A stretch of DNA of 10,049 bases, from the NCBI GenBank assembly GCA_030754715.1, contig JASLZV010000037.1, forward strand, positions 1 through 10,049, in the 5' to 3' direction. The notes beneath the pieces are model-generated. The model was not told the DNA's origin, did no database searches, and worked only from the letters and a program-made list of their open reading frames with translations. This document shows positions 1 through 5,468 of the stretch, piece after piece. Each line of letters opens with the position of its first letter. Position 1 is the stretch's first letter. The DNA is from Phycisphaerae bacterium (lineage in GTDB: Bacteria > Planctomycetota > Phycisphaerae > SM23-33). The position numbers and the translations under genes are program-made.

Positions 1-218
1 GGCTGGTTGAGGACCTTTTCGGCGCCCTTGAGTTCGTCAATGATGTAGTCGTCGATGAACAGTTGCTTGCCGTTGATGATGATGGCGTCGCCGACAATCT
101 CGTCGTTGAGGTCCTTGAAAAGGCCCGGCGGGGCTTTCAAAGACTTCCCCGAAGTCGCCGAAGCAAACAAGGAAATCACAAACGCTGCGACCAGAGCGCA
201 AAAGAAACTGTTGTCCAT
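1..218 (-). CDS. Secreted FIDDY-motif protein, glycosidase-like, 5' part only
   Basis: This is the first 72 codons of a gene that runs off the left edge. The start is ATG at 218, chosen because AAGGA (226-230 on the plus strand as TCCTT) lies 7 nt upstream. The N-terminus MDNSFFCALVAAFVISLFAS is a signal peptide: a short polar head, then a hydrophobic core ending in small residues. It is followed by a charged spacer and the motif QLFIDDYIIDELKGAEKVLN near residues 51-70. Proteins with an early L-F-I/V-D-D-Y-L/I-I motif followed by a 'VLNQP'-like stretch are common in Planctomycetota and Verrucomicrobiota, and they usually continue into a five-bladed beta-propeller resembling GH32/GH43 glycosidases. 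The propeller itself is outside the window, so the enzymatic class is inference. It lies 295 bp downstream of TPR gene A in the same direction; the intervening region makes co-transcription uncertain. Confidence 0.6.
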   Translation of the reverse strand, partial: MDNSFFCALVAAFVISLFASATSGKSLKAPPGLFKDLNDEIVGDAIIINGKQLFIDDYIIDELKGAEKVLNQ

Positions 219-261
219 ACGGCGTTCCTTTTAATTATCCGGGATTTCCCGGATGAATTCC

Positions 262-287
262 GGCCCACGAGCATCGTGGGCCTTTTT
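262..287 (+). terminator. Hairpin followed by T5, plus-oriented
   Basis: GGCCCACGA (262-270) and TCGTGGGCC (274-282) form a perfect 9-bp stem with a GCA loop, followed by TTTTT (283-287). This is intrinsic-terminator architecture for plus-strand transcription, but no plus-strand gene lies upstream in the window. Read on the minus strand it has A5 before the stem and no U-tract after, so it would be a structured element in the leader of the gene starting at 218 rather than a terminator of gene A. A second small inverted repeat, CCGGGA/TCCCGG, lies at 239-252. The rest of the 219-513 intergenic stretch shows no convincing gene; a minus-strand reading frame there is weak in coding character. Confidence 0.5.
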
Positions 288-513
288 GATAAACCTACCA
301 CGTTTTCGAATACTCACAAACTCTTTTCCGGCTCAGCAAGGCGGCATTTGCCAACTGTCGGACAAGAATTGTGCCTGAAACTCACCTTCACCCGGGTATT
401 TGTGGCAGGTGGGAGCAGGCCGCCTCGGTCGCCTCCGCGTCCTGCCGCCATTTGGCCGTGTGCCGCCGGCATCCCGGGGCCGGATCCCGCTGACCGAGGC
501 GCGGGAGGGGGCG

Positions 514-2850
514 TTACGGCGCGGGCGGCGAGGCCTTGCGGAGGGCTGCAAGGAACCGGGGGGCGACCTCTGCGCCGAGGGCCTGTGCCTTCCTTACATC
601 GGCCCAGGCCCTGTCATACCGACGCTTGTGGTAGTATGCGATGCTGCGTCCGCTGTAGGCTGTGGCGTAGGCGGGATCTAGTTCGATGGCCCTGGTGTAA
701 TCGCGGATTGCGTTATCGGTGTCGCCCTTGTTTCCGTACGTGGCGGCCCGGTTGTAGCAGGCCCTGGCATAGTCGGGATCCAATTCGATGGCTCTGCTGA
801 AGTCGCTGATAGCCTTATCGAGGTCGCGGTTCTGCGCGTGGGCGAAGCCCCGGTTGTTGTGTGCTTCGGCGTAGTCTGGATCCAGTTCAATCGCTCTGTT
901 GAAGTCGCGGAATGCCTTATCGAAGTGGCCCTTCTTCCTGTGGGCAAGCCCGCGGTTATTGTGGGCCGGGGCGGAGTTAGGGTTGATTTCGATGACCCTG
1001 GTGTAGTCGTGGATTGCCTTATCATAGTCGCCCTTCTGGTCATGCGCAAGCCCGCGGTGGTTGCGGGCCTGCACATAGCCGGGTTCCAGTTCGATGGCCC
1101 TGGTGAAGTCGCGTATTGCCGCGTCGTAGTTGCCCTTCTTGCTGTGCGTAAGCCCGCGGTGGTTGTGGACCTGGGCGTCGTTGGGTTCCAGTTCGATAGC
1201 CCTGGTGAAGTCGCGGATTGCCTTATCGAGGTTGTCCATCCGCCCGTGTGTGAGGCCCCGGTTGTAGTAGGCGTCGGGATCGTTGCCCTCCAGTTCGATG
1301 GACCGATTAAAATCGTGGATTGCCTTATCGAGGTCGCCCTGTTGACCGTACGAGACGCCACGGTTGCCATGGGCCTTGGCATGCCTGGGATTCAACCGGA
1401 TGCCCCGAGTAAAGTCGCTGATGGCCTTGTCGTGGCTGCCCATTTTGCTGTAGGCCCGCCCCCGGTTGTGCCACGCCCGCCAGTTGCTCGGCTTTTTGGC
1501 AATGGTGTCGTCCCACACGGAAAAACTGCTGCGGTAGTCGTAATTGCGTCTGACGGTCAAAAACCCCAGTATCACCACGACGGCGGCGGTCAGCCCAACG
1601 CCGGCAATTGCGAAAGTCGGACGCAAGGTCCTGGCGACACCCGGGCGATCCAGAAGTCGTCTGCCAAGGATGTATGCGCAGACCACCACCGCCACGACGA
1701 CCGCCGCCATGGTAAGAAACATCCGCTTTTCGTCCACCGGCTGAATCAGGAGCGGGACAATGGTGGAACTGGGGGCCAGGATCCCAAAGAACCACACGCC
1801 GAGAAAGCCAAGCCGCGGTCTGCGGCAAAGTGCCCAGACGGTTGCGGCCAGTACGATCAGCATGACGGTTGCGGGCCAGATGCTAAGGGTGGCCCCTTCG
1901 AATGGGAGGGCGCCATAGTCAACAATCAGTGGATGAGGCCAGAAACAAAGACGCAGGTAGTGGGCGACGGCTGCGATCTGCATCAGGGCGTAGTTGCTTA
2001 AAGCCCACGAGAATTCCGCCCCAAGCAGTGTGACGCGACCGCCGCCGGGCACGACCAGGGCCGCCAGAAGCCCCCAGGTGGCGGCCAGGGCGATGTACAA
2101 GAGCCACCTGCGGCGGAACACCTCCTTGAACGAGCGTGCCAGGAACACCCGGTCATAGATCAGGATAACCACGGGGGCTGATGCTATCGTCTCCTTGCAG
2201 CCGGCGCCCATGGCGCAGACGACAATAGCGGCGATATACCAGCGGGCAGGTCGGGATGAGGCGGCGGCGCGGATGAGGCAGTAAAGGGTGAGGAGGTAGA
2301 ACAGACCCATCATGGATTCGGTTCGCTGGATGATGTACGTGACGGCCTCGGTGTTTAGCGGGTGGACCGTCCAGATCAGCGACGCGACAAAGGCCAGGGG
2401 CAGCGACGCACGGACGACATGCTCGGGCATGATCGGCAGGTGCAGCGTCCTTCGGATAACGGCGAACAGCGTCAGGGCCGCCAGGATGTGGATGACCAGG
2501 TTGAACACGTGGTAGCCGCGCACGTCCAGGCGGCCGATGGCGTAGTTGACCGCAAGGGACAGATTGACCACGGGCCTGTTCTGAACGGCCTCGCCACCTC
2601 CGGGTGGTGACAGGGGCGCCCAGATGGGCCAGAGGCTGCGGATGGTGGGATTCCTTTCGATCGAACCGGGGTCGTCGAAGATAAACGGCCGCTGGATGCT
2701 GTTGTAGTAGGCCGCCGCGCCGGCAAGGACGATGACCAGCCCCGCGGCCGACGGTATCCACCAGCGCGTGGCCGGGGCGGAACGTTCAACGGTTGACCTG
2801 GCCAGTAATTCGCTCATGTGTGCTGCCGACTTGTCGGGTCTTTCGGCCAT
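514..2850 (-). CDS. Copy A: TMTC-like membrane glycosyltransferase with 9 TPRs
   Basis: A 778-residue two-part protein. Residues ~33-433 form a polytopic membrane domain with roughly 11-12 hydrophobic segments (for example 33-50, 113-134, 249-267, 284-303, 347-370, 377-396, 412-432). The loop after the first segment carries FIFDD (D59-D60) and NPTIRSLWP; conserved HPLNTEAVTY (163-172), QRTES (175-179) and EKRM (374-377) follow. A first-loop acidic pair is typical of GT-C fold transferases, and the layout (GT-C half, then TPRs) is that of TMTC proteins, protein O-mannosyltransferases of animals. Residues 459-~752 hold nine 34-residue TPRs in exact register (starts near 459, 493, 527, 561, 595, 629, 663, 697, 731; the last is degenerate). 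The tail AQALG...V.P.FL..LRKAS is shared by all paralogs here. The membrane domain implies inner-membrane location, and TPRs in the periplasm would match TMTC topology, but the segment count is too uncertain to fix the side. ATG 2850 has no Shine-Dalgarno; the alternative M12 also lacks one. Substrate is unknown. Confidence 0.85.
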   Translation of the reverse strand: MAERPDKSAAHMSELLARSTVERSAPATRWWIPSAAGLVIVLAGAAAYYNSIQRPFIFDDPGSIERNPTIRSLWPIWAPLSPPGGGEAVQNRPVVNLSLAVNYAIGRLDVRGYHVFNLVIHILAALTLFAVIRRTLHLPIMPEHVVRASLPLAFVASLIWTVHPLNTEAVTYIIQRTESMMGLFYLLTLYCLIRAAASSRPARWYIAAIVVCAMGAGCKETIASAPVVILIYDRVFLARSFKEVFRRRWLLYIALAATWGLLAALVVPGGGRVTLLGAEFSWALSNYALMQIAAVAHYLRLCFWPHPLIVDYGALPFEGATLSIWPATVMLIVLAATVWALCRRPRLGFLGVWFFGILAPSSTIVPLLIQPVDEKRMFLTMAAVVVAVVVCAYILGRRLLDRPGVARTLRPTFAIAGVGLTAAVVVILGFLTVRRNYDYRSSFSVWDDTIAKKPSNWRAWHNRGRAYSKMGSHDKAISDFTRGIRLNPRHAKAHGNRGVSYGQQGDLDKAIHDFNRSIELEGNDPDAYYNRGLTHGRMDNLDKAIRDFTRAIELEPNDAQVHNHRGLTHSKKGNYDAAIRDFTRAIELEPGYVQARNHRGLAHDQKGDYDKAIHDYTRVIEINPNSAPAHNNRGLAHRKKGHFDKAFRDFNRAIELDPDYAEAHNNRGFAHAQNRDLDKAISDFSRAIELDPDYARACYNRAATYGNKGDTDNAIRDYTRAIELDPAYATAYSGRSIAYYHKRRYDRAWADVRKAQALGAEVAPRFLAALRKASPPAP
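595..1476 (-). repeat. 102-bp tandem repeats coding TPRs of copy A
   Basis: Nearly nine units of 102 bp, each encoding one 34-residue TPR with the core NRG....G..DKAI.D..RAIEL.P. Units are in perfect register with no indels. Because the repeat length is a multiple of three, unit gain or loss by recombination keeps the reading frame. The repeat also creates long open frames on the opposite strand, which should not be taken as genes. Confidence 0.85.
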
Positions 2851-2900
2851 GGACCGTTATGCTATATCGCCCCGGGGCGGCGGGAAAGATTATCTTCAAT
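2851..2900 (-). promoter_or_regulatory. Conserved leader of copy A
   Basis: The block GGACCGTTATGCTATATCG (plus strand, 2851-2869) touches the ATG. AAGATTATCTT, a near-palindrome, lies at 2886-2896, with CCCCGGGG in between. The same two elements at the same spacing precede copies B, C and D. Read toward the gene, the first block gives TATAGCATAACGGTCC-ATG. CATAAC five bases before the ATG resembles a -10 element of a leaderless promoter, which would explain the missing Shine-Dalgarno; no matching -35 is evident. The promoter role is inference; the conservation is seen directly. Confidence 0.45.
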
Positions 2901-2910
2901 GCGGATGCCC

Positions 2911-2926
2911 CCGCACGTACGTGCGG
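2911..2926. repeat. 16-bp perfect palindrome upstream of copy A
   Basis: CCGCACGTACGTGCGG is its own reverse complement. It lies 60 bp upstream of the copy A start, beyond the conserved leader block. The homologous position upstream of copy C reads CCGGACGCACATTGCGG and is not a perfect palindrome, so the symmetry is specific to this copy. It could be a protein-binding site or a small hairpin (8-bp stem, no loop). Confidence 0.4.
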
Positions 2927-2948
2927 ATGAGCGCTTTTTGTCGTGCGG

Positions 2949-3389
2949 CTAATTGTCGGGCGAGGCCTTGCGGAGGAGTTCGAGGAACGTTGGGTTGACT
3001 TTGTAGCCGAGGGCCTGGGCCGCGTTTACGTCCGCCCGGGCGCTCTTGTAGTTGCGTTTGTGAAAGTGCATCACGGCACGGTTGTGGTAGGCCTTGGCGA
3101 ATTTGGGGTCCAATGCGATGGCCTTGCTGTAATCGCGGATGGCGTGGTCGTAGTCGCCCTTGTGATCGCGGGCGATGCCGCGGTCACAATAGGCCCTGGG
3201 GCTGTCGGGATTCAGGTCGATGACCCTGGTGAGATCGCGGATTGCCTTGTCGTGCTCGCCTTTGCGGTCGTAGGCGACGCTCCGGTTCCTGAAGGCCTTG
3301 GCGAGTTTGGGGTTCAGGTCGATGGCCTTGTCGTAATCTCCGACGGCCCGGTCGTACTTCGTGATTCTGCCGGTGGGCCACGCCCCGGC
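2949..3389 (-). pseudogene. Copy A': 5'-truncated, frameshifted TPR remnant
   Basis: Only the C-terminal TPR part survives. From 3355 down to the TAG at 2949 the frame encodes YDRAVGDYDKAIDLNP, further TPR units and the family tail ending LELLRKASPDN. It is very close to the last ~135 residues of copy D at protein and DNA level. Upstream of ~3363 the homology continues in another frame (RGVAHRQNH, as in copy B), because CACGAAGTAC replaces the expected CACCACTAC-type sequence with one extra base. Homology then ends near 3389 at an abrupt junction with the PEP-CTERM leader region. The membrane domain and start are absent. An ATG at 3410 opens a 153-residue frame, but its first ~17 residues have no family resemblance and no Shine-Dalgarno was noticed, so expression as a small TPR protein is possible but not favoured. 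Compared with D, its TPR units 2 and 6 are directly joined, showing loss of four units. Confidence 0.75.
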
Positions 3390-3632
3390 GTCGGGAAAAA
3401 GCGGCCCCACCGCAAAAAATCATTCGAATCGGCTTTTTTTATCTTGACGCGTCACCGCTTTTGGGGTAACCTATTGACAGTGAGATAGAGTTCATTTACA
3501 GGTGAGGGTTGAGCGGCAGCAAACGAACGAAGGGCTCGTAGAGCGACAAGTTGTAAAGAGTGTTATGAACGGCAAGGCAATTATCAATTTACCAATCTAT
3601 CTTTTTGCTTTTTTTTGCTACAGGAGATGCGT

Positions 3633-3647
3633 ATGAGAAGAAGGTGA
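3633..3647 (+). CDS. Possible leader peptide MRRR
   Basis: ATG AGA AGA AGG TGA is preceded at 6 nt by AGGAG (3622-3626), a better-placed Shine-Dalgarno than those of several long genes here. The three Arg codons are AGA/AGG, which GC-rich genomes usually avoid. The stop codon is directly followed by ATG 3648, which is in frame with the PEP-CTERM gene. The arrangement resembles a translated attenuator or coupled upstream ORF. Four codons can arise by chance, so confidence is low. Confidence 0.25.
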   Translation: MRRR

Positions 3648-3689
3648 ATGCCAGGTAGTTTGAGGACAGTTTCACCGCGGCGGTTGGTT

Positions 3690-3718
3690 CCGGGCGCATG
3701 TAAACCCGGGCCGATGCG
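3690..3718 (+). promoter_or_regulatory. Possible H-type pseudoknot in the PEP-CTERM leader
   Basis: CCGGG (3690-3694) can pair with CCCGG (3705-3709). CGCAT (3695-3699), inside that loop, can pair with ATGCG (3714-3718) downstream. The two helices interleave as in an H-type pseudoknot, or they are mutually exclusive alternatives. The Shine-Dalgarno of the gene (3743-3748) lies 24 nt downstream, a suitable distance for translational control. No known riboswitch consensus was recognised. Confidence 0.3.
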
Positions 3719-3742
3719 GGGAAACGAAGCGAGAAAAAAGTT

Positions 3743-3748
3743 AAGGAG
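3743..3748 (+). promoter_or_regulatory. Ribosome binding site deciding the PEP-CTERM start
   Basis: AAGGAG lies 7 nt before ATG 3756 and only 1 nt before ATG 3750. This favours 3756 (MKKLAL...) over the longer in-frame starts at 3648 and 3750. The extra 36 residues from 3648 are Arg/Pro-rich and would bury the signal peptide. Confidence 0.8.
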
Positions 3749-3755
3749 CATGAGG

Positions 3756-4754
3756 ATGAAAAAGTTAGCATTAACGCTGTTGCTCGTATTGAGCGTGGCC
3801 GGCATGGCCAGCGGCGAGACGCTGCTGTCGATCGGGTTTGAGACGAGCGAGGGCTACACCGACGGCAGCAACGAGACGCTGTTGACCGAGTCCTTCGCCG
3901 GCGGCACCGGCAACCAGGGCGGCTGGTATGGCGAGATGTACTACACCGACAGCCAGGCCACCAACACCGGCACGGTGAGTGACCAGCAGGCCAAAGCCGG
4001 GACCCAGAGTTTGAGGTTGCCGAAGGAAGACTACTACTACGACTACTATCGTCACAAGTTCACACTCAAGAGCACCGGCGTCTTGACCGTTTCGTGGTGG
4101 CGCATGCTGGAGAACGTCGATACGGTAAACAAGAACAACTACAACCGTTCGACTGTCATCATCGACCAGACCGACGGCGGGACCGATGCCTTCCCAGCCA
4201 AAAACGGGAGCATCACAGTCGCCACGCCGACACAGAGCAATGTTACATACGCCTCGGCGCCGGATGAGATCCGCAGCCAAACTGGTGACGCTACCGAGAC
4301 GTACTGGGACGGCGACTCCAACACGGAGCAGTGGGTGGATTCGACAATGTCCGGTGTTGGGGCCCAGGGCGCGTGGGTCGGCACGAAGGTGGTCATTGAT
4401 CTGGATGCCGCCGGCGGCTGGGGCTCGTATGACCTGTACGCTGATACAGGGGCCGGCTGGACGTTATTGCAGAGCGCCCTGGACCTGAACTGGAACAGTA
4501 TCGGCAGCAATCCCCACCCGACATCGGCACCGTGGGTTGATCCGGAAGGGACCACGTACTCCCGGACGACCGACCCCTATGGTCTGGATACGTTTAACCT
4601 CTACGGGATCAACGGGACCAACTACTTCGACAATACGCAGTATGCGACCTTCATTGATGACATACTGGTCACGTGGGTGCCCGAACCGATCACCATGGGC
4701 CTGCTGGCCTTTGGCGGACTGGGCGTGCTGTTGAGGCGGCGCAGACGCCGGTAA
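3756..4754 (+). CDS. PEP-CTERM exported surface protein (exosortase substrate)
   Basis: A 332-residue exported protein. Residues 1-20 (MKKLALTLLLVLSVAGMASG) are a signal peptide, with cleavage likely after A-S-G. The mature part opens with a GFETSEGYTDG motif (~residues 25-35), followed by GGWYGEMYY, GTQSLRLP and LTVSWWRM. This is the pattern of beta-sandwich, concanavalin-A/LamG-like domains found in planctomycete PEP-CTERM proteins. It is rich in Thr, Ser, Asn, Gly and Tyr, with an acidic cluster before the anchor. The C-terminus has VPEP (308-311), the hydrophobic segment MGLLAFGGLGVLL and a run of six Arg, the tripartite PEP-CTERM signal recognised and cleaved by exosortase (EpsH/XrtA-type) at the inner membrane. 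No exosortase is in the window. Its direction is opposite to all the TPR genes, it sits between two decayed copies, and it has its own ribosome site and terminator, so it is probably a single-gene unit. Ligand or structural role is unknown. Confidence 0.88.
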   Translation: MKKLALTLLLVLSVAGMASGETLLSIGFETSEGYTDGSNETLLTESFAGGTGNQGGWYGEMYYTDSQATNTGTVSDQQAKAGTQSLRLPKEDYYYDYYRHKFTLKSTGVLTVSWWRMLENVDTVNKNNYNRSTVIIDQTDGGTDAFPAKNGSITVATPTQSNVTYASAPDEIRSQTGDATETYWDGDSNTEQWVDSTMSGVGAQGAWVGTKVVIDLDAAGGWGSYDLYADTGAGWTLLQSALDLNWNSIGSNPHPTSAPWVDPEGTTYSRTTDPYGLDTFNLYGINGTNYFDNTQYATFIDDILVTWVPEPITMGLLAFGGLGVLLRRRRRR

Positions 4755-4794
4755 GTGGTTGGTGAAAAACCGAATACGCAAATATGTTCTCAGG

Positions 4795-4827
4795 CGGCCC
4801 CCGCCTTTTGCGGGGGCCGTTTGCTTT
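4795..4827 (+). terminator. Intrinsic terminator of the PEP-CTERM gene
   Basis: CGGCCCCCGC (4795-4804) and GCGGGGGCCG (4810-4819) form a perfect 10-bp GC stem with a CTTTT loop, followed by TTTGCTTT-type T-rich sequence. It lies 40 bp after the stop codon at 4754. Confidence 0.85.
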
Positions 4828-4868
4828 ACGCCGACCACGCGTGACGGAAATAATGAAGGTTACGGGGG

Positions 4869-4895
4869 TCACCAAGTTCATCAAGGACACGAAGG
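4869..4895. repeat. Degenerate 9-bp periodic tract
   Basis: TCACCAAGT, TCATCAAGG and ACACGAAGG are three consecutive 9-mers sharing the core CA(C/T)(C/G/T)AAG. The tract lies in the 186-bp gap between the PEP-CTERM stop and the end of copy B. Similar CACGAAGGA-like 9-bp periodic runs are, from memory, frequent between genes in some environmental bacterial genomes. Their function is not known to me. Confidence 0.35.
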
Positions 4896-4940
4896 TCGCG
4901 GCTAACATGAGGCTTCATGGCGCCCGCGGGTGCAAGTGGC

Positions 4941-5420
4941 CTATTGGTGGCGCGTTGATGCCCTGCGTAGATCGACGAGAAAGGCGGGATTGACCTTGTA
5001 GCCGGGGGCTTGGGCCATCGGCATGTCGGCCAGAGCGTTTTGGTAGCCGCGTTTGAGGAAGCAGGCCAGGGCGCGGTTGTAGTATGCCCTGGCGAGTTTG
5101 GGGTCCGGTTCGATGGCCCTGGTGTGAAATTGCCGACGGCCCGGTCGTAGTGGTGATTTTGTCGGTGGGCCACGCCCCGGTTCACGTAGGGGTGGAGATA
5201 GGCGGGATTGAGGCGAATGGCCCGGGTGTAATCGGCGATGGCCTGTTGGCGGTTGCCCCGGCGGGCGTGGGCGTTTCCGCGGTTGTTCCAGGCGCGATAG
5301 TTTGACGACAGGCCCCAGCGACGTTGCCCAGCGGTGTCGGGCGCGGGGGTGAGACCCATCCGACGGTGCGGCCGAGGGAGGGCTGATGCGTGCTGCCGGC
5401 TTGTCGTGTCCTGCGGCCAT
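4941..5420 (-). pseudogene. Copy B: TMTC-like gene with membrane half deleted
   Basis: Both ends of a family member are present but the middle is gone. ATG 5420 is the family start in its usual leader context, and MAAGHDKPAARIS matches MAERPDKSAAHMS of copy A. The ~430-residue membrane domain is absent. Homology resumes near 5305 with SSNYRAWNNRGNAHARRGN in a different frame, giving two TPRs. At 5121-5127 (GGTGTGA) two extra bases shift the frame back, and HTRAIEPDPK continues to the family tail GYKVNPAFLVDLRRAS and a TAG at 4941. The start and tail are therefore in the same frame with a mistranslated stretch between, leaving a 159-residue open frame that would encode a meaningless middle. 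The homology break between ~5310 and ~5385 is the deletion scar. The leader upstream is intact, so transcription may persist. Confidence 0.75.
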
Positions 5421-5468
5421 GGATCGCTATGCTATATCGGGTCGGGACGTCGGGGAAGATTATCTCAA
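5421..5468 (-). promoter_or_regulatory. Conserved leader of decayed copy B
   Basis: The block GGATCGCTATGCTATATCG (5421-5439) and AAGATTATCTC (5456-5466) keep the family spacing of 35 bp, although the gene is broken. One arm of the near-palindrome has a mismatch here. The end of copy C's extended reading frame (stop 5460-5462) lies inside this element. Confidence 0.45.

Larger units (their letters stand above)
3390..3755 (+). promoter_or_regulatory. Long AT-richer leader of the PEP-CTERM gene
   Basis: This 366-bp stretch has no TPR-family homology and is visibly richer in A/T and homopolymer runs than its neighbours (T-runs near 3434-3440 and 3602-3617). Possible plus-strand promoter pieces are TTGACG at 3444-3449 and TTGACA at 3474-3479 with TACAGG 17 bp later (3497-3502); the -10 match is poor, so no promoter is asserted. 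It contains an 8-bp palindrome ATTCGAAT (3422-3429), a Shine-Dalgarno-led four-codon frame (3633-3647) and a possible pseudoknot (3690-3718), listed separately. I do not recognise a known riboswitch class in it. Confidence 0.4.

Noticed and set aside
333..551. A minus-strand frame overlapping the end of copy A (72 codons)
   Set aside because: It is Arg/Pro-rich, as expected from non-coding GC-rich sequence, has no Shine-Dalgarno, and overlaps A in another frame. A real small protein cannot be fully excluded.
63..800. A 245-codon plus-strand frame over the left end
   Set aside because: It crosses the antisense of the FIDDY gene, the hairpin and the end of copy A. Its product has no domain character and the minus-strand readings are clearly coding.
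838..2001. A long plus-strand open frame opposite copy A, and similar ones at 5334-6524 and 7123-8397
   Set aside because: They lie antisense to the TPR genes. Their V/G/D-rich repetitive product is the mirror of the 102-bp repeat, they lack convincing ribosome sites, and they run across leaders and gene boundaries.
3480..3720. A c-di-GMP, preQ1, SAM-II, ZTP or fluoride riboswitch in the leader
   Set aside because: None of the conserved core motifs I know for these classes could be matched. Only generic helix potential is seen.
3648..3755. N-terminal extension of the PEP-CTERM protein from ATG 3648
   Set aside because: The extension would place 36 Arg/Pro-rich residues before a classical signal peptide. 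ATG 3756 has AAGGAG at ideal spacing.
3390..4940. An insertion sequence or transposon carrying the PEP-CTERM gene
   Set aside because: No transposase, terminal inverted repeats or target duplication was found at the edges, so it is reported only as a possible cassette.
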